This document shows positions 12,656 through 24,503 of a stretch of DNA of 64,000 nt, one piece after another. Each line of letters starts with the position of its first letter. Within the stretch, counting starts at the first letter, position 1. The stretch comes from Morinoia aosen (taxonomy: Eukaryota > Arthropoda > Malacostraca > Amphipoda > Talitridae), in the NCBI GenBank assembly GCA_030386875.1, contig CM059562.1, positions 25,659,360 through 25,723,359 of the forward strand. The letters run 5' to 3'. A program made the translations under genes and the position numbers. Below the pieces are notes generated by a model, which saw only the letters and a program-made list of their open reading frames with translations, was not told the DNA's origin and did not search any database.

Positions 12656-13884
12656 CAGCGTGGCGGAGTCGGGAGTCGCCGGAGTCAAATGTTTCAAGGA
12701 GTCGGAATCGTTCATTCGAATGTGGTGAAATCGAGGTCTGAGTCGTGATTTTTTGGAGCCTTCAACTCAAATTTTAGTTCAATTCTCTTTATAATTGTTA
12801 AAAATGGAATGTGAACAAAACAAAGTTAAGATCCTTTACTAAAGAGCTAAAAAATATCCAATATTTTTGCTAATTATTTGGTTCAAAGGATCTATACCTA
12901 TTACCTAATACTGTCATTGATATCTGGTCATTGCGGATTACGAACCCACAATGACTAAATATCAATGACTAGTCTTTGCCAAAACCTAAAGCTATGTTCT
13001 GATACCTAAAGACTTCTAGTCTTCAAGTTGCGATATTGTTTTAAAAATGGAAATTTTATTTCCTTAGTTAAATGTTAGTAAATGGAATAATAGTGGATTT
13101 TTTTATACAGTAAGTGATACCTATGCACTTCATAATTATCTCCTTATTTTGTTTACTTCCTACTCTTTAAATCAGGTTAACATGCATTAATAATGGGAAT
13201 TTCTGCACATTTCTAATGTTATACCTTGAATGTTGTTAGGTTCTTTCAGAGTTGCATTGCCTTCCACTATATCATCATATTTGTTTTATTTTCTTCTTTT
13301 AATCACTACTTAGTTTATAAGTAAGCATACGCTAATATGAAGATTTTTATAATTATGTTTCTATTATTTTAAAAACTCAAATAGCATCTTCTTCTTGGTA
13401 TCATATAATTAACTTCATTAGGAAGATTTGGAAACGTTTCAAGATAATCAATATCGATATTGGGATGTATGAAAAAATTAAAATACAATGTAAACGAGCT
13501 GCACTGAAAACAATAACACAACACTAGCAACAACCTTAGTCACACACATGTTGTAACTGAGAGCAATGCACTGCCTCAGCTGGAGTGGTTGCTGCATTTT
13601 AAGCGATGGTACGAAATTTTTTTCTGAAAATGTTCCAAATTGCACCAAAAATGAAAAATCAATAGTAAATGGGTGTTTATTGAAACAAGAAAGAATGAAA
13701 AACATGGCAAAAAGATGGAAGACAATAAAAAACCATATTACATACAAAGAAACTAAAAGTGGCTTTTATTCGTATACAAAACGTACCAGAAACGTGAGGC
13801 TGCTTAAACGAAAGCAGAACGACTTTTGCCTATTATCTAACCTAATAATGCCCGTTGTCTGCTTATTTATATATTTATTTATAC
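12656..13884. other. GGAGTCG-rich patch, a long hairpin, then AT-rich DNA
   Basis: 12663-12755 repeats GGAGTCG-type words, and a related patch appears inverted at about 22110-22165, so this may be a dispersed repeat. At 12913-12971 an imperfect inverted repeat pairs GTCATTGATATCTGGTCATT with its near complement, with a loop of about 9 nt. The remainder has no recognisable coding. Confidence 0.45.
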
Positions 13885-15600
13885 TAGCAGGACCCGTGGA
13901 AAATTCACGGACAATGCCATTGTTACGCTAGGTGGATCCGTGAAAAAAATATGGTCAACATTACCTTACCAATTTCAACTTACCATATTCTAACCTAACC
14001 TATCCTAACCAAACCAAACCAATCCTGATGATTTGTCGAAAATAAAAACCGTGGACCCATGAAAATAATTCCCTCAACATTACCTAAGCTATGCTAACTT
14101 AACCTATCTTACCTAACATATCCTAACATATTCTAACCTACTCTAACCGAACCTATCCTGATAATATGAAAAACATAAAAAAACCGTGGACCCGTGAAAA
14201 AATTTCATCAACATTACCTAACAAATTCTGACACAACATATTATAACATAAGCTATCCTAACCTAACATATTCTAACCTATCTCTTCCCAACCTATGCTA
14301 ACCGAACCTATCATTAAATGTCAAATATATAAACGGTGGACCCGTAAAAAATTCCGTCAACATTACCTAACTTATGTTAGCCTAACCTATCCTAACCTAA
14401 CATATCTTAACCTATCCTATTCTAGCCTATCTTATCCTTACCTATCATATCCTAACCAATCCTCTACTAACCTAACTTGACCAGTGTCATTGTTAGGCTA
14501 GGTGGACCTGTGAGAAAATCCAGTCAATATTACCCAACAAATTCTAACATAACATATTCTAACCTAACCCATCCTAACATGGCATATACTAACTTATCAT
14601 ATGCTAACCGAAGCTTTCCTCATAATATACCCAACATAAAAAACCGTTGACCCGTGAAAAAATGTCGCCAACAGTACGTAACCTATGCTGACCTATCCTA
14701 TCCTAACCCAACTTGAACTGTCTTAACCCTACCTATCCCAACCTAGCTTAATCAATGTCATCGTTAACCCGTGAAAAAATACGGTGAATATTATCAGAGA
14801 ACTTCTAACATCTCATATTTTAACCTAACCCATTCTAACCTAACATATACTAACCTATCCTATTCTGCTTGTCCCCTTATATATAGTATCTTCGTAGACA
14901 CGATACCGCGAGTCACGGCGCCTTCATAATTAAGAGCAGAAACCCTTGTAGATTACACGATTTCAATAATTACCTCACTTCCAAGCACATAAGGGTAAGT
15001 ATGAAGGGAATGTATTCCATAGGCATTCTTTGATACGGAAAGATTCCTAGGTGGACCCGTGAAAAAATCTGTCTATATTACCTAACAAGTTCTAACCAAA
15101 CCCATCCTATCCTAACATATCCTACTATCCTATCCTAACCAAAGCTATCCTGATAATATGACAAACACAAAAAACCATAGACCTGTGAAAATAATTTCAT
15201 CAACATTACGCTAATGTAACCTATCATAAACTATCATTTTCTAACCTAACCTATCCTATCCTAACCTATCCAAACCTATCTTATCCTTACCTATCGTGAT
15301 CTAACCTAATTTAACCTACACTAACCTATGCTATCCTGAATCATTTGAGTTGTCGTAACCAATAGGTTAATCAATGTCATCGTTTAGCTAGGTGGACCCG
15401 AGAAAAAATAGCGTCTGGTTGAATTCCGTCAACATTACCTAACAAATTCTAACATAACATATTCTAACCTAACCCATCTTAACCGTACAACCGTACGTAT
15501 CCTACTATCCTATCCTAACTAAAGCTATTTTGATATGCCAAACATAAAAAACATGGAGCCGTGGAAAAATATCATCATCACCTAAACTATGCTAACATGA
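13885..15600. repeat. Degenerate CCTAAC satellite with repeated spacer
   Basis: Blocks rich in CTAACCTAACCTATCC are separated by at least ten copies of a spacer like GGTGGACCCGTGAAAAAAT, often followed by CGTCAACATTACCTAAC. Spacers occur near 13931, 14043, 14184, 14333, 14495, 14641, 14763, 15050, 15172, 15388 and 15546. Two spacer contexts roughly alternate, one preceded by GCTAGGTGGACCCGTG and one by a TGATAATATG...AACATAAAAAACCGTGG type. The words resemble the insect telomere repeat TTAGG on the opposite strand but are too degenerate to be an active telomere. Confidence 0.8.
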
Positions 15601-15645
15601 TGAGATGTCAAACGTATCAATGCATGTAAATTCGATCATTTTATG

Positions 15646-16640
15646 TAATACTCAGGAATTCGGTATCCATGATACCGCAAACTCGGATGAGAGCGGTACA
15701 CAGAACTTAGTTTTAAAAGTATTAATATATAGTTAAAAAATATGAATAAATGAAAGAGAAATAAAAAATGAAAAAGACACAAATGAAAAATAAAATGTGA
15801 ATAACTAAAAATAACAAAAAAGGAAAAATAAAAAGGAAAAAATTTCAAATAGTAAAAAATGAGAAACTAAAAACCAAAATAATTTGAAAAATACAAAAAA
15901 CATAAAAAAATAATAAATAAAAAAATTGAATGAAAAAAATAGAAATGGATTAGATTGGTCGTTGGTTTTAACCTCCCTACTCGCAGCAACAAATGCGATT
16001 TAAAGAGAGGAAGGAAGAAGGCACCATTTAGTATGGAGTAAAGGGAACGCGGAATCTATGCAGAAAGGGCATAGAAACAGTAAGATGAGAAAGAAGATCA
16101 CGAAACAAGATCAAAGTTGAAGAAGAAAGTAGTAGGTGCTGAAAAAAAGGACAGCAATCAACCGAAAAAGATAGTCCGTAAGAAAACAAAACCCTATTCT
16201 ATTCTAACAAAAAGGAAGCCTACCTAACCTTTAGCTCGGGCACTTACTTAGTCCCCCTGGGAGCGCTAATTCCCATAAATACAATAGTCGTATCCCCCTG
16301 AGGGGAAATATAAATGGAGAAAATTGAAAAAATTGAATAAATAAATATAAAATGAACAAAATGGAAAAATTTAATAAATAAATAAAATAACAAAAAACAA
16401 TAAAAAATATATAAAATAAAAAAGTTAATACTAAGAATACTAAAATTAATAAAAAAATAATATATATCTTACCTATCCTATCCATGATACCGCAAACTCG
16501 GATGAGAGCGTTACCAACGAACTTAGTTTTTCCCGTGTTAATATATAGATATTTGTTTGGTGTCCGCTTCTAAAGAAACATAGGTTATTAGAGTTTGCGG
16601 TTTCGTGGATACCGAATTCCTCAGTATAACATCAAACGAT
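15646..16640. repeat. Three-copy motif with direct and inverted arrangement
   Basis: GAATTCGGTATCCATGATAC followed by CGCAAACTCGGATGAGAGCG occurs at about 15656-15695. TATCCATGATACCGCAAACT recurs directly at about 16480, and an inverted copy GAGTTTGCGGTTTCGTGGAT lies at about 16590-16625. The outer pair could be terminal repeats of an old DNA element into which element A copy 5 inserted. AT-rich low-complexity DNA fills much of the space. Confidence 0.5.
15950..16305 (-). mobile_element. Element A copy 5 (full length)
   Basis: It runs from GATTAGATTGG to CCCCCTGAGGGG. AAATAGAAATGGA at 15937-15949 and AAATATAAATGGA at 16306-16318 form a 13-bp target duplication with one mismatch. It belongs to the group without the extra internal segment. 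Confidence 0.85.
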
Positions 16641-17250
16641 GGCCTCTACAGGCAATGATATGTTTGACATTTCACTAAAGTATGTTTGTTTAGAGTAGGT
16701 AATCTTGACAAAATTTTATACGGGTCCACCTAGCTTAACGATGACATTATCCGTGGAATTTGTACGGGTCCTGCTACAGCTACTGCTATTGCTACTGCTA
16801 CGGGTCCTGCTACTGCTAATGCGTCTTCCATTTTTCTGTCACGCTCATAAGGATAGTTATAATAACCGTATCTGCGATACGAGTTTCACCAGTACACAAG
16901 TACAAGAATATTTTTTATCACGGGTACTTTTAAAATGTATATATTTGTTTGTCATCCACATAGGGAAAATTCGTTCAAAAAGGGTATTGAATTCCGTCAT
17001 TTTTGACGGGCCGTGCACACACTAGTAACTGTAATATACCACAGTGTTGAGCAATGATGTGGCACCTGTACTGCGTTGTTACTCTGCGTAGTGTAAATAC
17101 AGAGAATGACAGGCAGTGCAAATCGTGCCTACCTTAGCTGCAAATTTTTGATATTTCAAGCATAGTAATTGGATCAAATATTATAATTTAGTTGGATTTG
17201 GTTCGTCCTTTGCAAATTTGTCATAGAAAGAAATTATTTCCACTGGTGTA
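16641..17250. other. Non-coding; CTGCTA-type microsatellite
   Basis: GCTAGGTGGACCCGT, the satellite spacer, appears in inverted form near 16722, so the satellite region extends to about 16740. A degenerate CTGCTA/CGGGTCCTGCTA microsatellite lies at about 16768-16825. Confidence 0.45.
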
Positions 17251-18661
17251 CACAGGGTGTTTTTTATAATACGAGGCCCGAAAAGACCTTTTATAAATTT
17301 TGATACAATGAACGGATTTTTGAAAACAAAACGACAGTAGAATCTTGAGGTTTATATCTTTTAGTTGGGCTAGTTTTTGAAGATAACATTCTTCATGTGG
17401 CGTCCACTCGACTGCAAGAAATATAATGTGCGTGTTTGCATGCTTCCCATTGCAGCACTGGTGGCGAGAGTGGGACTGATCAATTTTATTTCTGAGATGG
17501 TGACATCCTTGAGTTGAATCAGATCCGTCGGTTTGTCACAAGCTTTTGCCATTAGATATTCCAATAAGAATAATCCAATGGGGATAGATCAGAAGACCTT
17601 GCAGGCCACTGAACATCGCCCAATCTTGAAATCAGCTTTCCGGAAAACTGGTCGCGCAGGATGCCCATGTTATCCCTTTTGGTATGGTACGTTGCCCCGT
17701 CCTGCTGGAAGTAAAAATTGCAATATTCACGAAGTTTACTGCAGGAATTAAGTGGGTGTTTAGCATGTCTTTGTATCGCTGACCGTTGACAGCTAGGTAA
17801 TGCATGACCATTGTAGTCCTCAGAGAAATAAGGACCAATAATGTCATTCTCCATGAAACCGCACCAAACAGTAACCCTTTCTGAATGAAGTGGAATTTCC
17901 ATAAGCTCCTTAGGATTTTCAAAAACCCAAAATCTCATGTTCTGTTTGTTTACACATCCACTCAAACTGAAATGAGCTTCGTCCGACATAACCCAGCTTT
18001 TAACAAATTCAGGATCCTCTTCCTTCTTCTCCAAGAACCACTCACATAAACTCTTCCTTAGTTCAAAATCAGTTTCCTGTAACTTTTGATAAATTCGAAC
18101 TTTATATACAAGGATTGAAAACCTTGTCCTCAAAATCTTCTGAACAGAACAATTACTCATCCCGAACTGTTGTGACAGGTGCCCAAGACTGATGTTGGGA
18201 TTCCTTTCCACAATCTCCTTGGATTTTTCAACATTCAATCTGACATTAATGTTGAAGGGTGGTCCTTCCTGTTTCTTCTTAAAAATTAGCCAGATTCCCA
18301 CTGCGGGCTAAATTTTTTACGCATCTGTAAATGACCTTCTTTGACGGAGAACTTCGCAGGTTGTACTTTCTCTCTTGAAACTTCGTTGGGCTAGGACAAT
18401 GCTCCTTCCATTAGAAAAGCATGTAGTGCTTATGAAAGCTGATTGTTTCTTTGTCCAGTTCGCGGTAGTTTCAAAGAACGTTGAATTTTACTGTGTCCTC
18501 TGATTCTTATTTTGACTGTTGTATCATGAATACGTAAGTATCAAGTAAAAGATGATTTAAATTTAAGGATTCTACTATCGTTTGTCTTCAAAGATCCGTT
18601 CTTTGTATCAAAAGTTATTAAAGATTTTTTTCCGTGTCCCGTATTTATAAAAAAAAAACTG
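17251..18661 (-). mobile_element. Complete but inactive Tc1/mariner-superfamily transposon
   Basis: A 1411-bp unit is flanked by TA (17249-17250 and 18662-18663). Long imperfect terminal inverted repeats of about 90 bp pair 17251-17345 with 18565-18661; the left one begins CACAGGGTGTTTTTTATAAT and the right one ends ATTTATAAAAAAAAACTG. Both contain a GATCCGTT/AACGGAT block further in. The transposase inside is broken by frameshifts. Eukaryotic Tc1/mariner elements duplicate TA, which fits. Confidence 0.88.
17370..18420 (-). pseudogene. Mariner-family transposase pseudogene (DD41D spacing)
   Basis: In an intact element this protein would bind the terminal repeats and catalyse cut-and-paste transposition. 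The longest frame (18301-17552) shows an N-terminal helix-turn-helix-like region (SLGHLSQQFGMSNCSVQKIL). The catalytic triad follows in SDEAHF, FQQDGATYHT and SPLDY. The last two aspartates are separated by 41 residues, the DD41D spacing described for rosa-like mariners. The frame is damaged: LAVNGQRYKDMLNT of the normal product lies in another frame near 17800, the C-terminus (KPTDLIQLKD...HMKNVIFKN) in another at 17564-17370, and N-terminal sequence AQRSFKR and SPSKKVIYRCVKNLARSGN in shifted frames to about 18420. It is therefore non-functional. Family assignment is from motifs only. Confidence 0.9.
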
Positions 18662-18722
18662 TACTTCACAGGATAGGCACTGCCTATTTTACCTACTAGA
18701 GGACACGTGTCTGTAGTTTATA

Positions 18723-19049
18723 CAGGGTGCGTAAGGACACCTGAGGACACCTTGCGCACTATTAGAAAAACAGAAAATGAAACTGTTCATCGTTCAAACT
18801 TATAATTTCTAGTAATAAAACAAATAAACACAATATTAATCTACAATTTATTCATATATATCCTCTTTCAGCTTCTATCACCGACTCAATTCGAGTCCGA
18901 AAGTGACTGCAAGCTTTGATCAGGTGGTCTTTATTCATGTCCTTCATTGCTCAGGCTATAGCTACCATCAGAGAGAATTTAGTGTTATGGAGATACTTAT
19001 TAACTTTCCTTTCAACGACGCTCCACTCGTAATAATCCCAAGGATTAAT
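18723..19049 (-). pseudogene. Second mariner-family transposase fossil, C-terminal part
   Basis: Minus-strand reading from 19049 gives LNPWDYYEWSVVERKVNKYL, the third catalytic aspartate block of a Tc1/mariner transposase. KDHLIKACSHFRTRIESVIE follows with an in-frame stop in between. The element end is at 18723, where TA (18721-18722) precedes CAGGGTGCGTAAGGACACC. The protein continues on the far side of a 2.8-kb insertion at 21882-22023. The DWMAKNF, SWPPN and PDLNP blocks there join this part at a duplicated GGATTAA. No matching second terminal repeat is seen, so its 5' part is lost. Confidence 0.8.
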
Positions 19050-21881
19050 TAATCATGGTGACTACTGATATTTCATTTCCAAACTTTACTACTTTTTACT
19101 ACTTTTTACTACCTTCAATGGCAAAAAATTACTACCTTTTTTTTACACAATGAATGTTATCTAAATGTCCAGAAGTAAATAATCGGCCTATAATGAGTTA
19201 TTTGAGTCAATAATATAAGCAATACCAAAGGTTCAAAATATAAGCTCCAAGTTTCTTAAGACTTAAAATACTTAATACTAAATGGAGCAGCCGAAGGTTT
19301 ACTACAAAAAAAATTACTTAAATTCCCTAGGTACCCCGTCCTAAATGGACTCCAACAAAATTTTAGTGAAGACCTCGTCTTAACATCTTTCAGCTATGAG
19401 GACAACAGTTCATCATATGGAAAAAATAAACTAACTGGAAACTAGTAAACACCAGGGGATTGTCAGATTAGATGAGATTATTAGTTAGTTTAAGCCTCCC
19501 TATCTGCAACAAAGGCTATCCAAAGAGAGGAAGGAAGAAGGCACCATTTAGTATGAAGTTAAGGGAATGCGGAATCTATGCAGAAAGGGCACAGAAGCAG
19601 AAAGCCAAGAAAGAAGATCATGAAACAAGAAAAAGTTGAAGAAGAAAGTAGTAGGTGCTGGAAAACAGGACAACAGTGAACCGAAAAAAGATGGTCCATA
19701 ACAAAACAAAAACCTATTCTATTTTAACAAAAAGGAAGCCTACCTAACCTTTACCTCAGGCCCTTACATAGTCCCCCTGGGAGCGCTAATTCCCATAGAT
19801 ACAATAGTTGTATCCCCCTGAGGGTGGGGGGGGGGGGGGGAGGATTGTCAGATCCCTTTACAGCAGGGTAGAATTTCAAGGAATTTCATTATGACCAAAC
19901 ACTATGGCACTTCGGAAATATGAGTTTGATAACTATTTCTATCGTACCTCAAAATCTAAATCGGCATCCTAATTGCGATCAATAATAACAAATAGGTTGG
20001 GGGGGGGGGGGCGGTGCCATTAGGAAAGAGAGGAAAACAAGAGTTTGGCACAGTGTGTGCCAGAAGAAAAGAAATAGGAAAGAGAAGGTGGACAGTCGGA
20101 GAGAGAAAAGGCGAACAAAAACGCATAATTTGGTGATCTCGATCAGTTCTCTCATGGATTAGTAATTTAGAGTAATAGGTTATGAACATGTCATACTACG
20201 GAACCAATAACGAAAATGCAAATTTCATGTAGACCTCTTTTATACTTTTAGGAGAAGAATGAACTTTGATTACATGGAGCATCTCCATGCTATAACAACA
20301 TCCTGGAGGTAACTGAATCGCCTTGACGGGAGACAAAAGGAACTTCAAAGGAACTAAACTCTTGTTCAAATGATGACACATTGTATTAAAAGATAACTTT
20401 ATAGCATTATTCTTTCTGTATTTGGAGATAAATTAACGTCACTGGAAAAAGAAAACTTTCAGCTTAACAAAAATTTATAGTTTCAGTAAATCGTTGTTTT
20501 TTAAATCGAAGTGGACAGAATAAACTCGTCTTTTCAAAGGAAGATAATACTGCTCACAATCAAGCTCAGAACCAAAAAACCAATTTGTGGATATGAATGA
20601 ACTGCAGAGAGAAGTTCCTTTGACATCATTGCAATGTTTTTATCCTGCCGCAACAACTTGGAGTGTGAGAATATTTGTCGTGGAATAAGAATTGGAAGGC
20701 TACATCAAGTTTATGATAATCAAGACCTTACCAGCCAAATATATGACTTTGAATTAAACATTATTCATTAGGAGGAATTGAAATGTAATAAGTTTGATTC
20801 ACGACTTACTCATCTGAAATTGCAGCAGGACTCTCTAAAAGCTAATTGAGAATAATTTTATTTATTTGCTTATGTTTGCGAATAAAATACTATATATCTT
20901 ACTATATGCTATATGCTATATATCTTACGGGCAACTGCATCCACTAAAGATGAAATCCAATAAAATGTAATAGTTATTGAGTGATAAGTAGAACTACCTA
21001 TTTGAAAATTTTGGCTAGTTAATGTTTATTCATAAAATTTAAAAGAAAAAGTTCACAAGATGTTTTACATTCAAAAGAATCATAATTCGTAATAAAATAT
21101 TAATCATTTTACTTGACAAAAAGATTTCAATCAAAGCCACTTGATATGCTTCCACAAGAAAATGTGTAGCTATGCTATTTCATTTTTCCTTGAGATCGTA
21201 TAATGCATATTTGATACGTAAGAAAAAAATATTAAATGTCGACCTCATAATAATAAATGCACAATTTTAATTCCATATTTCATTTTCAATACTAATCCCA
21301 GATATCACAAGTTCCTTAGCTTTTATCTCAATGTAAGTGCGCACTAATAAAAGTCTTTTCAACAATGCATCGCCTCTGGTATTACATTTTTTTAAATTTA
21401 TATTTATACAATTTATGAAACCTCGATTGCCACATCAAAGCGAAAGCCGTTTTATTGTTTTCTCTCAATAGTTTCTTAATAATAAAATGGCTCCAATGAA
21501 CCTTCCAACATAAAACAACTAGATAACTTTCAGATCAAACGGAATGAGAAGAACAAGTGAACTTTTTTTACTGTTGTTCGCAAAATTTTGAAACTTTTTT
21601 CTATTTTGTGTGCTCCAATCCTAAAATTATACCCCACTCTACAGGAATATTTCCCATGAATCGAGGCAAATTTCTGATTATGGGAAAAATAAATTTAAAA
21701 AAATTTTAGACTCTATATAAATATGTAACATTACTATAAACTTACAGAGAATTATTCCACTTAACAATTTTTTTACTACCCTGAGGCAAATTTTACTACT
21801 TTTTACTACTTTTTTTACTACATTCCAAATTTTACTACTTTTTACTACTTTTTACTACTTTAATACCTAGTAGACACCCTG
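19050..21881. mobile_element. hAT-like DNA transposon remnant inserted in the mariner fossil
   Basis: A 2.8-kb block splits the transposase reading at DLNP/DYYEW. GGATTAAT at 19042-19049 and GGATTAAG at 21882-21889 form a target duplication of 7-8 bp. Short imperfect terminal repeats pair CATGGTGACTACTGATAT (from 19054) with the reverse complement of the right end, CAGGGTGTCTACTAGGTAT. Next to both ends lie runs of TTTTTACTACT in the same orientation. The 8-bp duplication and CAGGGTG-like ends fit hAT, but I could not find a hAT transposase, so it is probably non-autonomous or decayed. It contains element A copy 6 and a 13-G run at 19999-20011. Confidence 0.65.
19469..19841 (-). mobile_element. 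Element A copy 6 (full length, with G run)
   Basis: GGATTGTCAGAT at 19457-19468 and 19842-19853 is a perfect 12-bp target duplication. The element starts TAGATGAGATTATTAGTTAG and ends CCCCCTGAGGGT plus 15 G (19826-19840). In its own orientation the G run would be a C run before the 5' end. Confidence 0.9.
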
Positions 21882-22023
21882 GGATTAAGGTCTGGTCAGT
21901 TAGGAGGCCATGAGTTTGGAGTGGCATGATCATGAAAATTCTTGGCCATCCAATCCTGGGGTTTGAGAGCTTTATGAGATGGAGCCTAAATTTTAACCAT
22001 TCTGGTATCAATTTAAACACCAT
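21882..22023 (-). pseudogene. Second mariner-family transposase fossil, central part
   Basis: Minus-strand reading gives KALKPQDWMAKNFHDHATPN then SWPPN, a stop, and PDLNP. This is the region between the second and third catalytic aspartates of a Tc1/mariner transposase and continues into 19049-18723 once the hAT-like insertion is removed. The second-aspartate motif is degraded. The 62-codon frame covering the same bases is a shadow. Confidence 0.75.
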
Positions 22024-23519
22024 TTATAAGTAAAGAATATAAAAACATATGTCAAGGTTGCAACACCAGCAACAATTAAGAAATAAAATATTCAACTTAA
22101 AAATTGTGAACAGGTGGAGTCGGTCTTGGAGTCGCTGATTTGTTCCTCCGACTCCGCCACCTAGCCTGAGAGAACTCGAAGTTTAAAAAATATATACAAA
22201 TATATGATAACACTTCCTATAATGTGTATGAATAAGCTTCAACCTGCTTGCATACAGCACGTGTAGTGCCCAGTATCGTTAATCTACGCCATAATTGGAG
22301 CCGAGTCCGTCCGTCACACTCACATGCAGGAAGTGTGATGAGCGTATCATGCAGTGATACAAGCTTCGTCAACTCCATAATTTTCGGTGTATTAATCCAT
22401 CAGATTCAGAGTGGGGATGAGTACCACGTCTGTATTGTTAGGAAATAGGAAAGTGTGACATGTGATTTGTCGAACATTTTTGCACATTTCTGAAAGGCGT
22501 TCTGCACTCTCTTTAGAGAAATTGTATTTTATATTTCTTCCGGCCTTTATTTCATTTCGCCTTCTTTCTCATTTCAAATAAAGGGGGTGGACTGGTAATA
22601 ATACTGATAATAATATATTGAATCTGAAAACATTTTAACTCGCAGTGCATGTTGATTAAACCATTCGATGCTGCTAAATCCGAAGCAAATCCATCCAAAA
22701 TTTATTAGAGCTCATTTCCGTATCCAGGGATCTGGATATTGTATGCTAAATCAGCAACAATCATTTTCATAAAGTTCAGGCTCGCAAAACAAGCTTTTTA
22801 ATCAAGTTACCATTTGAAACGGATAAAAGAAACGCAAAAGCAGTAAATAAATGGAGGAAAAGACGTGAAAGATAGAGTTCAAGAGCTAAGGCAAACCAAA
22901 TCTACTAAATAAAAAAAGTATTTCTAATGCTACTAAAAAGACGAGCTGAAGCTAACGATCCGTCCAATGGATGTCACGGTTTTCAATGATAGGAAAAACG
23001 AATATTTGAAGACGATGTTTAGACAAAACTGTACCAGATATGCAATCATCTGTCCAGCGATAATCTAGCGATAAACTCTGACAATCTTGTTTGTTTGTAT
23101 AATTCAAAGTCGCTGTTCACGCTCAGGTTTCAGCGATAACATTAGAAAAAATTCACCATTCTTTTTTTAGTAATTGAGATGGAGGAAAGTTCAACTGAGT
23201 TATCAATTTACAGATTATTTGAGTCTTCCACTACTACGTATATATATTACTCTATTTTTAGTACAAATCGTGACAATTTCAAACGCACTTTCATCTCAAT
23301 AACGCATATTCATTTTGACTGCTTATAACTTTTAAACCCAACAAAATCAGATTCTTGTTTTCCACCCAACCTTTCACCCTTGAAATAGCTACAGGAGTAA
23401 AATGACTTCCCATCATAATTTGAAATGCAACTTGGAAATTGATGGATACCGAGGATGAAAATAACCTCTCACGACAAGAAGCAGGCGATGTCTTCCAACA
23501 TTCTCCAAGCCCTTTCAAA
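22024..23519. other. Stretch without recognised genes
   Basis: An inverted GGAGTCG-rich patch at about 22110-22165 is related to 12663-12755. Otherwise AT-rich with short frames lacking motifs. Confidence 0.4.
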
Positions 23520-23882
23520 TTTGATTGGATTATAAGTTAGTGTAAGCTTTCCTAACACAATAAAGGCGTCCCAATAGAAAAATGAGGAATATAACTAAGG
23601 CATTTAGAATGGAAATAAGGGATCGGGGAATCTATAAATATGATGTGTCCTCACACCCTACGCAAGGATTAAAAGTTTTTAAAATAAAATAAGAACAAAA
23701 ATAGAAAGCAATAGGCGCTGAAAACGATAGCAGCTAACAAGCCGAAAAGATGTTCTCTATAACAAAAATTTTTCTTTTTCGACCAAAGAAAAGTCAACAT
23801 AATCTTAACTTGAGACCTCACATCTCCCCCTGGGGGTCCTAATTCCCACAGATACAATAGCTGCATTCTCCAGAGGAGGTAT
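23520..23882 (-). mobile_element. Element A copy 7 (diverged)
   Basis: It runs from TTGATTGGATTATAAGTTAG to CTCCAGAGGAGGT. An extra segment near 23641-23668 (GTGTCCTCACACCC) marks the older subfamily. No clean target duplication was seen. Confidence 0.75.
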
Positions 23883-24122
23883 AATGGCAAATTAGGTCAC
23901 AAATTTGCTGCTACGATAAAGCTTAAATTAAAGCACTAGAAAGGAAAATGAGCTCCAACAGAAAATTATAATACTCTCCATAAAATGTTGTATGAAAATA
24001 CGAGCTTGTTATTCTGGGAAAACCGGGAAATTTGCAAAAACGTACAGATGCGCATGCAGAAAATAAGTATAGGAAGAATGAGCTCCCACTTGTTTATTAT
24101 AATTGTAACCTAAACAATCGTT
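23883..24122. other. Unassigned spacer
   Basis: Short AT-rich spacer between two element A copies. Nothing recognised. Confidence 0.4.
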
Positions 24123-24137
24123 GCATCGAATTTAAAA

Positions 24138-24503
24138 GATTAGATTAGATTATAAGTTAGTTTAAGCCTCCCTAACCGCTGCAAAAATAGAGCGTATCGA
24201 AGAGAGGAAGGAGGAAGGCACCATTTAGTATGGAGATAAGAAAATGAGGAATCTATGCAGAAGGGGCATAGAAACAGTAAGATGGGAAAGAAGTTCATGA
24301 AATAAGAATGAAAGTTGAAGAAGAAAGTCAGAGGTGCTGAAAAACAGGACAGTAGTGAACCGAAAAAAGTTGGTCCCTAACATAACAAAAAACATTTTAT
24401 TTCAACAAAAAGAAGGCCTACCTAACTCTCAGCTCGGGCCCTCACATTTTTCCCCTGGGAGCGCTAATTCCCATAGATACAATAGTTGTATCCCCCTGAG
24501 GGG
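24138..24503 (-). mobile_element. Element A copy 8 (full length, young)
   Basis: GCATCGAATTTAAAA at 24123-24137 and 24504-24518 is a perfect 15-bp target duplication. The 366-bp element starts GATTAGATTAGATTATAAG and ends CCCCCTGAGGG. About 90 bp near its tail are identical to the truncated copy at 61087, so both derive from a recent source. This copy gives the clearest family boundaries in the window. Confidence 0.93.

Noticed and set aside
13885..15600. A true telomere or telomere-associated array
   Set aside because: The CCTAAC words are too degenerate and interrupted by spacers, and non-telomeric DNA lies on both sides.
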